64,000 nucleotides of DNA from Siniperca chuatsi (lineage: Eukaryota; Chordata; Actinopteri; Centrarchiformes; Sinipercidae). Each line of letters starts with the position of its first letter. The stretch's first letter is position 1. The position numbers and the translations under genes were made by a program. The stretch is taken from assembly GCF_020085105.1 (NCBI RefSeq), contig NC_058056.1:17913429-17977428 (forward strand). Reading direction: 5' to 3'. Under the pieces are notes generated by a model, which saw nothing but the letters and a program-made list of their open reading frames with translations, did not search any database and had not been told where the DNA came from. Below, one piece after another: positions 10,901-19,950 of the stretch.

Positions 10901-11464
10901 TTCATCTACAGGGAATTAAAACATAATTCTCAGAGTCATGCTCTCTGCTATATTAATACAACCAACACTGAATACCTGCTGACTGAGGGAATACTGACTG
11001 TGTTCAGCTTCATCATCCCCATTTCTATTATTTCCTACTGCACTGTCAAGATTATTCAAGCTCTGAATAACCGGTTTCTTGAGAGGGTAAACTCCCAGAA
11101 AATGGAGCATAAGGCCACCACTCTGGTGCTGGCGGTACTCCTGGCGTTCCTGATCTGCTGGGTGCCATTCCACCTGGGTAGGATAGTAGAATTGCTTGTA
11201 AGAGCTGAAGTCCTGGGAGGGTGTAGCCTCATCAATGGCATAAAAATTTGCAACCAAATCTTCACCTACTTAGCCTTCTTCAACAGTGTTCTCAACCCCA
11301 TCCTCTACGTCATTGTAGGAAAGAACTTCCGGAATAAAGTTTGGGAAGTCTTCAAGCAGTGGAGCATTAAGAGAACAGCGACCCTCAACATCACTTCCAT
11401 GCGCTCAACCCTGTCAAGAAGTCTTAAATTTGAGAATACCTCAAGGCAATCTGCAAGTTTGTGA
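7987..11464 (+). CDS. bdkrb1: Bradykinin receptor with B1-type determinants (receptor 3), two coding exons
   Basis: A complete kinin-family GPCR joined from 7987-8006 (ATG plus five codons and two bases, MALLPT, donor AG/GTATGC) and 10402-11464 (acceptor TCTCCACAG). The split codon AG/C restores Ser to give MALLPTSVPANFST, and human B2 has a comparable SVP stretch at its N terminus. The product is 360 residues. TM1-2 has VAEIYLSNLAAADLV and CLPFWAVN, TM3 ends SLDRYVAVV, TM6 has CWVPFH, TM7 has SVLNPILYVIVG. B1-like marks are FNWPFG, Lys at the TM3 subtype-selectivity position (IKMN), Glu in TM6 (RIVELL) and FRNKVWE after TM7. The TM7 Asp that is otherwise conserved is Lys (GIKICNQ). The 3' UTR runs into a decayed receptor 2 copy. 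The family is certain; the bdkrb1 assignment is probable. Confidence 0.85.
9004..9057. repeat. 16-bp palindromic tandem repeat
   Basis: Three full copies plus a partial copy of TTTAAAGAGGTTACTC. Every unit junction forms the perfect 12-bp palindrome CTCTTTAAAGAG, and the outer edges (ACATTTAAAG and CTTTAAATGT) are inverted too, so the block can fold as a cruciform. Confidence 0.85.
9070..9585 (+). mobile_element. L2-type LINE, 3' end only
   Basis: Translated pieces match the C-terminal region of fish L2-clade reverse transcriptase ORFs: a block like HWLPV followed by RIDF, then LRSS and a KTKGDRAF-like block. Several frame changes interrupt it. It ends with CTATAAATAAAGTTTTATTTT and an ATT-rich tail, the usual L2 3' terminus. 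It is 5'-truncated and inactive. Confidence 0.75.
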
Positions 11465-11572
11465 TTTTTTTGAGAGGCTTTGAGAAGTTTGTTTTTTTGT
11501 TTGTTTTTTTACAACTTCACATGGTTATTTCCCCATTATGTTTGTGTAGTCTAAATATATGCCTTTTATTTA

Positions 11573-12060
11573 GTGTTCCAACCGCTGTTTGCAAAAAGGT
11601 GAAGTCAAGACAATGGCATGTTTACCTGATTAGAAGCATGATATACCCCTTTGAAGGTTGCCCATCAGATCCTGCTCAATATGGTGGTGTTTGAACTCGC
11701 TCTTTGATTCTTTGCTCCAGGGCAAAGAGGAGGGAGAGAGGAGGGTGGTGAGGTTAATGACGCAAAGGCTATAGGACTGGTGTATGCAGTCACACTACAC
11801 TTAGTGTGTTGGGGTCTGTTCCCAGTTTTAAACCTTTCTCAACACACTCTGTGATGTACAATTGTTGGATGGGAAGATGTGGTCTCATACTCCTAAATGC
11901 GAGATTAGGTTTTAGTGTATCTGGCCTTTCTCAACAGGCCCCTGAGCCCAAGAAATTAGATGTGACTCACTCTCTCTCTCTCTCTGTTGGCACTTCTGGT
12001 GCAGCTTTCTCGGATATGAGACTCAAATTACTGTATCTGCCATTAACACTGTAGTGTCAG
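11573..12060 (+). pseudogene. Truncated, decayed copy of bradykinin receptor 2
   Basis: From about 11573 the DNA aligns with receptor 2 from about 4088 (end of TM4 and loop 2) to about 4490 (TM7). Matching landmarks are AAAGGTGAAGT, TTGCCCATCAGAT, ACTGGTGTATGC, GTGTTGGGGTC, CACACTCTGTGATGT and TCAGTGTATC/TTAGTGTATC followed by TGGCC or TTGCC and TTTCTCAACA. Several indels and stops remove any long frame. TM1-TM4 are absent. It begins only about 110 bases after the receptor 3 stop codon and so probably lies in that gene's 3' UTR. The receptor 2 3' flank is also recognisable downstream (12283-12490). Confidence 0.75.
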
Positions 12061-12394
12061 CTGTTTATGTCTTGTTATTGTCTTGTTTCTGTTGTTATTT
12101 TTTATTGTAATGTATCTTTTATGCGCTGCAGAACAGGAACCTGCTGTAAACCAGTTTTAACTGAGTCAGACCAGTTTAAATGTAACACATTTTAAAATCT
12201 GTAATGTTTCTTTTAATCTTTTCCTGTATAATAATAATAATAATGAATAAATAATAACACTGCTACATAATTAAACAGCATAGAAATAATGGGCACAAAC
12301 TAATATAATGGATGTAATTTACAAAAGAGATAGAAACAGACTTTGTGTCTCTGTGTAATCACAAGGATTTTTAGTCTTAATATGACACTTTAAT

Positions 12395-12489
12395 GGTAAG
12401 ATGTTCCACGCCTGTCTGTGTGCATGGGTCTGAATCTGTTTCTCTGTACTTTCACATGGTGTTGCTCTGACTGTCTTGTGATATTTTAA
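12395..12489 (+). repeat. Left copy of duplicated receptor-2-type 3' flank
   Basis: GGTAAGATGTTCCAC through TGATATTTTAA. It recurs at 12717-12817 with only a few differences and a small insertion in the right copy. Its older relative is the receptor 2 3' flank around 4960-5025 (CTGAATCTGT and TTGTGATATTTTAA). Confidence 0.8.
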
Positions 12490-12490
12490 C

Positions 12491-12711
12491 CTGCTATATT
12501 AATACAACCAAAACTGAATACCTGCTGACTGAGGGGATACTGACTGTGTTCAGCTTCATCATCCCCATTTCTATTATTTCCTACTGCACTGTCAAGATTA
12601 TTCAAGCTCTGAATAACCAGTTAATTGAGAGGGTAAACTCCCAGAAAATGGAGCATAAGGCCACCTATCTGGTGCTGGCGGTACTCCTGGCGTTCCTGAT
12701 CTGCTGGGTGC
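12491..12711 (+). pseudogene. Young 221-bp copy of receptor 3 TM5-TM6 region
   Basis: Bases 12491-12711 match 10945-11165 of receptor 3 over exactly 221 bases without indels, with only about eight to ten substitutions by eye. It covers loop 2, TM5, loop 3 and the start of TM6 (SFIIPISIISYC and LAFLICWV). The frame stays open but has no start or remaining TM segments, so it is a gene fragment. It sits between the two duplicated flank copies, which points to a rearrangement such as template switching rather than an ordinary tandem duplication. It is clearly younger than the decayed receptor 2 copy before it. Confidence 0.85.
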
Positions 12712-12716
12712 AATCT

Positions 12717-12817
12717 GGTAAGATGTTCCACACCTGTCTGTGTGCACGGGTCTGAATCTGTTTCTCTGTACTTTCACAAGACAGTCATGTTGCTCTGACT
12801 GTCTTGTGATATTTTAA
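12717..12817 (+). repeat. Right copy of duplicated receptor-2-type 3' flank
   Basis: Near-identical to 12395-12489. The right copy has extra bases (AAGACAGTCAT region) before the shared TTGCTCTGACTGTCTTG. Together the two copies bracket the receptor 3 fragment. Confidence 0.8.
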
Positions 12818-13923
12818 TGCTAAACAGCCAAAAACAAACCCCGCCACATTTTATATCCTGTTTCTGACTCTGTAACTCATGCACCCTTTCTTTGACCCCA
12901 AAACCAAATTTCAACCTGCTATCTACACACTGTGCATACATTTGCATGTTTGTTTACAATTTGTTGCTTTGCACAGTTTATTTTTACTATTCAAAGTCAC
13001 AGTAACTTGAAGAGTAGTGACTCACACAGTCATGTCAGTATCTTTTTAGAGTACAAGGTCAATGTTGTTGAAACAAGCTCTGTGTATCAATTGTGAAACT
13101 ATTTGCTTAATCAATTTAATGTATTTCCTGGAGGGGCATAAATGCAAGACTTAACCTTTTGCTGATCTACAATACGAATAAACTTATACCTATGTGACTT
13201 TATAAAGACATGCTCTTACAATGTTTGTCAGCACTGCAAAGTTTTGACGACACTTTCCACGAAGAATAATGAGTTCCGTCTAGTTCGGGACTGTAGTCTA
13301 TTTAAGAAATTGAAATTTTTATCAGCAAAAGACTTTAATTTCTTTCTTTTTTCCCCTCCTATGTATATTATATCTCAGTTCTCATTTTCTTTTCTTGGTT
13401 GTGATAACTGATGAAGTTAATTGCTGAGATCTGGGAACACAATGTCATCGCTACAACAGGCAGGTTGTTAACAAGCCAACACTAGGCAGATTATTTAAAC
13501 CACTTTGGAAGTAAAAGTGAGTTCACCCAACATGTTGGCAATAATCCCTCATTGCACAGAAAAACTGTATACACACACTGGAAATTATCGTGGATGTTAC
13601 ACAAGCAGTCAGGTGATTTGTTTAAAATCTGAATAACTGACAAGCTCGTGGTTCCTGCCCAGTCCCCAGAATCATTTTCACCAATGATCCCAGATCTCAG
13701 CAATTTTACATATCTTTTGAGGAGTACTACTAAAATTTGTATGAAGCCTTTTGTGGCTCCAGAGGGAGCTGTGTGAAATCTGATAAATCACCTCAAGAGA
13801 CATCGGTTGAAAAATGAAAAATATCTGAAAAAAGTGAGCCCTCTCCTCATCTCTGCTTGAGGCTAGAGGCTCCAGGCTACATCAGCCACTACTAGCATAA
13901 TACACCTAATGTAAGCACCAGGT
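12818..13923. other. Intergenic DNA after the bradykinin receptor array
   Basis: No gene is supported. A candidate poly(A) hexamer AATAAA lies at about 13177. The short open frame at 13491-13703 (-) has no recognisable family features. Confidence 0.4.
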
Positions 13924-15273
13924 TTTGAAGAGATCCTTTACTTAAAAAAAAGTGGTAATACCACAATATGACAATTCTCAACTAAAAGTAAGTCCTGCAT
14001 TCAAGTGGTCGTATTATGCTCATTTTAAAGTTCATCATTTTATATTGGGGTTGTTGCAGAATAGGTTTCCATGGTTTAATTTTCAAAAAAACACCATATT
14101 TTTGCTCATACTGTACATTGCTGCAGGACTGCTTTTCACCCTGTGTTTTGTTGTAGCTAACGAGTGAGGCATCTCACTTCTATCTGATATTTGTTGGGAG
14201 TTGCACATGTGCAGTACATAGCTAAGGACTACTAGCCAATGACAAGCAGAGTCCTGACGAACAAGGTACGATCCAAAACAATTCAGCCGGTAACTATGGC
14301 TTCGGTTCAGCCGTTATGGTTCAACCGTACATGTTCCAACAACCTGAACTAGCTTCACAACCGAGACTGGAGCACGACGTTTCAGAGTGGTAAGTTATTA
14401 ATTTGTAACAAATATATTTTTCATACATAACATTTTAACTGTGCACTGTCTCTACATCACAATAACAACTTTATTGACTGCCTAGAGGGTATCTAACATT
14501 ATTTTAATTTCATATTTAGGTGTACTTGTGGAAACTGCTCAATTAGTGCATTATGACACATGTTACATAGTGATGTAGCTACGTTACAAAGTAAAGGCTG
14601 GACTACGATCGAGCTGTTTTCAGGCAGTTCAGGAGCAGTTTTCTGTGGGAGAGGGTAACTCCCTTTGGGGTGTACTTTGGGCTTTTTCACTTTGCAAACC
14701 TATTACATGCACAAAAAAGATATATAACACAATAAAGGAAAGGGGGAAAGCCAAAAAGCATAATATGACCACTTTAAAGTATTAAAAGTACTCATTATGC
14801 AGTAAAATGGTCCCTCAGTGTATGATGTTTTTGGATTAATATTACTGCTGCGTTAATGTGCATGTTGCATTTTACTGCTGTAGATGTTTAAGGTTGTGCT
14901 AATTGTAATTATATACAGTTGGGTAGTTTAATCTACAGCAATGCATCATATTCTTCTATAAGATCATAATATGTTTGTAGCGTCGCTGTCCTGTGAGAAC
15001 CACTGTAATCTGTAATCAATGAATCTTTGAAAGTCAAATTCAAAATCACCAAATTTGGAAGGATATAAATAATTGTGATCTGAAGAGTAACTAGTAACTA
15101 AAGCTGTCAGACAAATGTAGTGGAGTAAAAAGTACAATATTTGCCTCTGAGATGTGGAGGAGTAGAAGCATAAAGTTGCATAAAATGGAAATACTCAAGT
15201 AAAGTACAAGTACCTCAAATTTGTACTAAAGTACAGTACCTGAGTAAATATACTTAGTTTCATTCCACCACTG
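13924..15273 (-). mobile_element. hAT-like non-autonomous element, interrupted
   Basis: The right end reads TTCCACCACTG preceded by alternating AAGTAC/AGTAAA words; the left end keeps the AGATCCTTTACTTAA part of the opposite terminus. This is the common teleost CAGTGGTGGAA-type family, and related copies lie at about 16060-16632 and 40100-40454. It is non-coding. A second element is nested inside at 14004-14773, and some of the host element is missing around that site. Confidence 0.65.
14004..14773. mobile_element. 770-bp DNA element with AGTGGTCRTATTATGCT inverted ends, nested
   Basis: The left end AGTGGTCGTATTATGCT and the right end AGCATAATATGACCACT are terminal inverted repeats of 17 bases with one mismatch. 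No transposase is visible, so it is non-autonomous. The right flank begins TTAA and the left flank ends TTCA; a TTAA-targeting (piggyBac-like) origin is possible but the target duplication is not clear. Confidence 0.65.
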
Positions 15274-16905
15274 TCAACGATGTTATAGAAGTGCAATGCT
15301 AAATTGACAGAATACTCTTTTAATGCTCTCAGTCTCAGGAGATTCTATTTCATTCAACACATCATAGATCAGTGTCACGACTTTGTTTAGTCAGATTAAA
15401 CCTTGTTTATGTCTATAACATAGCCTCTCCTAGTAACTGTATTTGTTGAAATATATCTGTATCACAGTGTAATGTATATTGTGCTGTTAGAAACCACTAG
15501 AGAATGACACAACTGTTGAAATACAATGTACATCATAATTAAAATGTAAATTAAAGTCCACCCTTTTCCCAGATTATTTAATTGATTTTCAGTGTTGCAC
15601 ATATTCAGACTCTCCTCTAAGAAGGACTTGTTAAAAAAGTGCCTGCTCTATGAATTGTTCATTTGGTCAGATGGGGTGTGTTGCACAAATTAGTACCTCC
15701 AGCATTTATTTGGTCAGCTGTGATCCCTTGATATTAGACTAAAAATAACAAACACATTCCTGCCTTCAGCTTCTTTTTGTCAACAGGTTCTTGTTGTAAT
15801 GTAAACAGCAACCAACTAGATTAATATTTCAGTTGTGGAACTGCTTAGCAGGCTGTCTGTTCCTGGCTTGTTTCAGGAGCACAATACTTTGCCATATTTC
15901 AGTTTAATGAAACACAACTGAACAAACAGAATCCTTCCCTGCACCACATTGGCACTGGTAGCAGGGGATGATAGGATATGTAAATACATGCTGTTCCTGG
16001 AAACAAACTATGTTCCTACATAGTTTGTATAGAGAAACCAGTTGTTGCCTGTTTATTTTGGTGGAAGAAGTATTCAGATAAAGTACCAATACCACAATGT
16101 AAAAATACTGCAATATAAGTAAAAGTCTTGCATTTCAAATCTTATTTAATTAAAAGTACAGAAGTATTATTAGAAAAATACACTTCAAAAGTGAACTTAT
16201 CAAAATAAAAATGTCCTCCAATGACTAATATATTATTATACATAATATCATCAGATTGTTAATATTGATGCATCAATGCCATTATCATGTCATTATAATT
16301 TTCTAAAACTATCCTCTTAAGTTTTCTTTTTTTAAGAAATATTAGATACTTTTCCCTCTTGGGGCCAAACAATTATTTAAATAAAAACATCTAAGAAGTT
16401 CAGAGGGGAAATGTTTCTTTGGTGAAACATTTTTTTTTGTAAAGGGTCACAAGCCAAAAAGGTTGGAAACCACTGGTAACTAGCTGTGAAATAAATGCAG
16501 TGGAGTAAAAAGTACAATATCTCCCTAAGGAATGCAGTAAGGTAGAAGTATAAAGTAGCATAAAATAGAAATACTCAAGTACTTAAGTACAGTACCTGAG
16601 TAAATTAGCTTTGATGGTTTCTACCACCATTGGTCTGATCCTAGTGACTGGCAGTGTGTGCTGTTAAAGTGCCCCTAAGCCAGGCACCAAACTGTTACAT
16701 GCTCTGGATTGTAATACAGTCAGAGTTGTGACTTCCTGCTGAGTACATGATTATGTAAATCTCATCAGCCGTTTAGACAGTGTCATTTCCATTTAATCCT
16801 ACAAACCTTCAGAAACAATTTGCATTGCAGAGCTTATCTCACACAATACAACACAAGAGGTTTCCATTTCCATTCACATTCAGGTTTGGTCATCAACGTG
16901 TTAGG
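15274..16905. other. Repeat-rich DNA before the GPR132-like gene
   Basis: No gene is supported before the coding exon. A second hAT-like copy lies at about 16060-16632. A polypyrimidine tract and CAG at about 16870-16882 could be the acceptor of an untranslated upstream exon for the next gene. Confidence 0.4.
16060..16632 (-). mobile_element. hAT-like non-autonomous element, copy 2
   Basis: It starts GGTGGAAGAAGTATTCAGAT and ends CTACCACCATTG, with the same alternating AGTAC words as the copy at 13924-15273. A different repeat segment (about 16330-16475, ending GGTTGGAAACCACTG) appears to be inserted or fused inside. Confidence 0.6.
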
Positions 16906-17877
16906 ATGGACGCAGGTCATCTCAACCAGACAAGCACATCTACCTCCTGCACTGTGGAGTCCTCCTTGGAAAAGCACATGTATCCAGCTGCCTATTCTCT
17001 TTTTTTTATTGTGGGCTTTCCAGCAAACTGCCTGTCTCTGTATGTAGCCTGGATGCTGATGAGGAATGGGAACAGCACGGCAGTCTACCTTGTCAACCTG
17101 TCCATCTCTGACCTGCTCTACACAATCTCTCTGCCTGTGTGGATTGAGCTGGCCCTGCTGAAGCCTCTGGGTAGTCTCTGCAGTTTAGTGGCTGTGATCA
17201 TGCACAACAGCTTTTACGTCGGCTCAGGCCTCCTTTGCTGCATCTCCTTTGATCGCTACCTAGCATTGGTCTATCCTCTCCACTTTCACTGGGTCCGAGA
17301 GGTGCGGACAGCAGCAGCTGTGAGTATTGCTGTTTGGACTTTGGAGATTGCCATCCACATTATCTTGCTTGACCACACAGGGGCGCTGCAAGCTTTCTCC
17401 TCAAGATACTTGTGTGAGGAGAGAATACCCATGACACAAGAAGATGCCAACATCGCCCTGACGCGAGTCACCCTGGGTTTCTTGGTCCCTATATTCATCA
17501 TGACCTTTTGTTTTCAGCAGATTGTGCAATCTCTCCGACAGAGCGTCTCCATCCTGGCAGAGGAGCGCAGGAAAGTGGGACTGATGTTGTTGTTCCTTCT
17601 TCTAACCTACATAGTGGCCTTTGTGCCCTACCAGACTGTCATGCTGCTCAGAGCCATACTGGAGCCCGGGGTCTGCGTCTATGCTGTGAGGCTCAGAGAT
17701 CCATACCTGGTCACAGTTGCCATGACCACCATAAACAGTACACTGGATCCTATAATATACTGTTTAATCAGTGAGAGTGCTCAGAAAGAGATTAGGAAAG
17801 CTCTAGAGAAAGGTAGAGCAGTTTTTATTAGGAGGATTTGGTCAGAGAGCTCTTCTGGAATTCAGTCAGTTTCCTAA
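16906..17877 (+). CDS. Proton-sensing/lysolipid-type GPCR, GPR132 (G2A)-like
   Basis: A 323-residue, single-coding-exon class A GPCR. TM1 has VGFPANCLSLYVAW (very like GPR68). TM2 has GNSTAVYLVNLSISDLLYT (closest to GPR132). TM3 ends ISFDRYLALVYP. TM5-6 has RVTLGFLVP and a GPR132-like stretch QSLRQSVSILAEERRKV, then VPYQTVMLLRA. TM7 has INSTLDPIIYC (DPxxY). The N terminus carries an N-glycosylation site (NQT) and a His just before TM1 (EKHMYP). The TM6 His of GPR4, GPR65, GPR68 and GPR132 (PYH or PFH) is Gln here (codon 17632-17634). The ATG at 16906 was chosen because it follows a likely acceptor near 16882 and gives a family-length N terminus; the frame is open from 16780. Family membership is firm and GPR132 orthology is likely but unproven. 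Confidence 0.8.
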   Translation: MDAGHLNQTSTSTSCTVESSLEKHMYPAAYSLFFIVGFPANCLSLYVAWMLMRNGNSTAVYLVNLSISDLLYTISLPVWIELALLKPLGSLCSLVAVIMHNSFYVGSGLLCCISFDRYLALVYPLHFHWVREVRTAAAVSIAVWTLEIAIHIILLDHTGALQAFSSRYLCEERIPMTQEDANIALTRVTLGFLVPIFIMTFCFQQIVQSLRQSVSILAEERRKVGLMLLFLLLTYIVAFVPYQTVMLLRAILEPGVCVYAVRLRDPYLVTVAMTTINSTLDPIIYCLISESAQKEIRKALEKGRAVFIRRIWSESSSGIQSVS

Positions 17878-18149
17878 CAACTGAATTATCTATTTGTTTC
17901 ACTGCAAATGAAATGGAAAACAAATAATTATTTGGGATTGTGTAATTTAAGAGGTAATACCAAAGGTGGAAACTTAGTGTTCACACGCTGATGCCTTTAA
18001 TGTTATGATACTTTGTGTTGATGTTTTATTGGACAAATCATCATCTTTTATTACTGTAATTTACAATGCTTGACTGTGGTGTAAACAAGGTCACATTTAC
18101 ATGTATTTCTTAATAGATTTTTGATTGATTATTTAAGTTCAATAGCAGA

Positions 18150-18152
<3 letters not shown>

Positions 18153-18224
<72 letters not shown>
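18153..18224. repeat. (CT)n microsatellite
   Basis: About 36 uninterrupted CT units. The antisense Arg-Glu repeat frame it creates is an artefact. Confidence 0.97.
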
Positions 18225-18226
<2 letters not shown>

Positions 18227-19399
18227 CCCACCTTTCCTGTCTCTATCTGCAGCTGTCACTGTCCAAAAAAGGCAAAATGCCCCAAAAAATATTTGTGTAA
18301 ATTTGTAAATAATCTGCGATCTGAGTAAGAACAATTACAGCAACCAATAACGCTTTCAATGTACATATGGACATGTGAGCATTGTTTTTAAGACAGACTA
18401 AAAAAAATATGTGTACTTATCCTTTAGTAGCATGTAGGCTCAGCCATAACAACATAACTACGCTATGGAAACAATTAGTCAAGCAGATGTGTATTTAATT
18501 TCAGTCCATGTCTATGTTGACACACCAAACATAAAGACAAGCAGTCCCATGTAGACTTAGTAGCCTAATTAAATTTACCATGTGGTCCTCTAACACCGGT
18601 AGTTTGTTCTGTCATGGCCTGTCACCCAGTAAATGACATACGGTAGTCAGGGACAACAAGGAGGCAGCTGCTGACTCTTCCTGTTTCTTTAAGCTGGCTG
18701 ATTAAGCAGTGGAAGACAAGAAACTGAATGAATCCACTCTGCATCTGTTTTAATGTTTTCATTTTAATAATAATACATTTTATGGACAGAATTTGGAGTG
18801 GAATTACAACTGAATAAAGAGTAAGTAGACATTCATATGAGTTGAATTGTGCTTTTCCTTATAAAATACTTGCTGGGTTAATGTATGTTTATGGTTGACA
18901 CTTAGAGGCTTAAAGGTATACCAAAGGTTTTTCATGTTTTCGCCTATTTCTAATGTATAGGTCCATTCTAGATTATTGCTAACCACTCCAAAGCATAGGT
19001 TTTTAGATTTATATCCCATCTTCCAGGGTGCCATTGGTTTCCATTTATTTCAGCAAGGTGGAAAGAAAACACATTTAGACTTGAAACCTGTTCTAGATAG
19101 ATAATCCATCACAGTTAACATTTGATCAACAATTGTTTTTGTTACATTGCTGTCATGTGGTAATGCATTTACCAGCAGGATGTGTTGTGAAATGGCCTCC
19201 TTGCAAAAAAAAGTGAGAACCAGCTACATAAATTGTGAATTTAGGCAGACTACTGAGTAGTTTACAATAGAAAATGACGTAACTTTGACAAAAAATAAAG
19301 CAGATTAAGTGTTCACACTGATAGATTACCAATCTGGACTCAGAGTTACTACATCCGGCAAGAAGATTTTCCAAATCTAATAAAATGTACTGAAAGGAA

Positions 19400-19880
19400 A
19401 AGTTTCCTGGAAGGTGGAAATCTCAAGACTTTGTCATGAAAATGTTCAACAGTAAGGTAAAGCAATTTGTGAAGGGTCACCCCAGTGATGTAGTATGTCA
19501 CTACGTGGAGCTCACATGGGACATTGTGGGGTTTTTTTCACGTCAAAATCAAAACAGCAGAGGCTGAGATATCCTGACTTTCAATCTCAAGCATGGGTCA
19601 AGCCTAAATCCTATATTTCCCATAATGCAACTTAATAGCATCTTTCGATAGATTCTCTCTGACTGCCCTTGTCTTTCAAACTTCATACCCCGAGTTTGTA
19701 ACGAAGGCTTTCTGTTAAACGTTTGTTGTCACCAAATCAAAATAACCCTAACCACATCAGGGTTTAATTTTAAGCTCCCATCATGGGAAGGCGAAGGCCA
19801 AGACTGTTTTAAAGGCGGAATAGTACTCTCTGACAAGTAAACTAAATTTAATGTGTAGAATCTGTGGAGCACCCCTTTAA
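19400..19880. repeat. Interspersed repeat of unassigned class upstream of GPR65-like gene
   Basis: A non-coding block beginning around GGAAGGTGGAAATCTCAAG and ending near GAGCACCCCTTTAAT. It resembles an abundant perciform repeat recalled by the annotator; the class is unknown and a second copy was not found in this window. Its right edge lies about 70 bases before the next start codon. Confidence 0.35.
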
Positions 19881-19950
19881 TTTAAATTAATATGCATTGT
19901 TGTATTCCTTCCTTATTTCTTTCTATGTTTTTTCGACAAGGTGTGAGCAT

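Larger units (their letters stand above)
17878..19950. other. Intergenic DNA between the GPR132-like and GPR65-like genes
   Basis: No gene is supported. It contains a CT microsatellite (18153-18224) and an interspersed repeat at about 19400-19880. A pyrimidine-rich tract ending in AAG at 19940 may be the acceptor joining an untranslated exon to the GPR65-like coding exon. Confidence 0.5.

Noticed and set aside
10916-11265. Antisense frames of 113 and 69 codons within receptor 3
   Set aside because: Shadows of the receptor coding sequence.
12546-12755. Open frame that looks like a small bradykinin receptor
   Set aside because: It is only the copied 221-bp TM5-TM6 patch plus flank; it lacks a start region and most TM segments, so it was called a pseudogene fragment.
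18110-18334. Antisense frame with a long Arg-Glu repeat
   Set aside because: It is produced entirely by the CT microsatellite; nothing around it looks coding.
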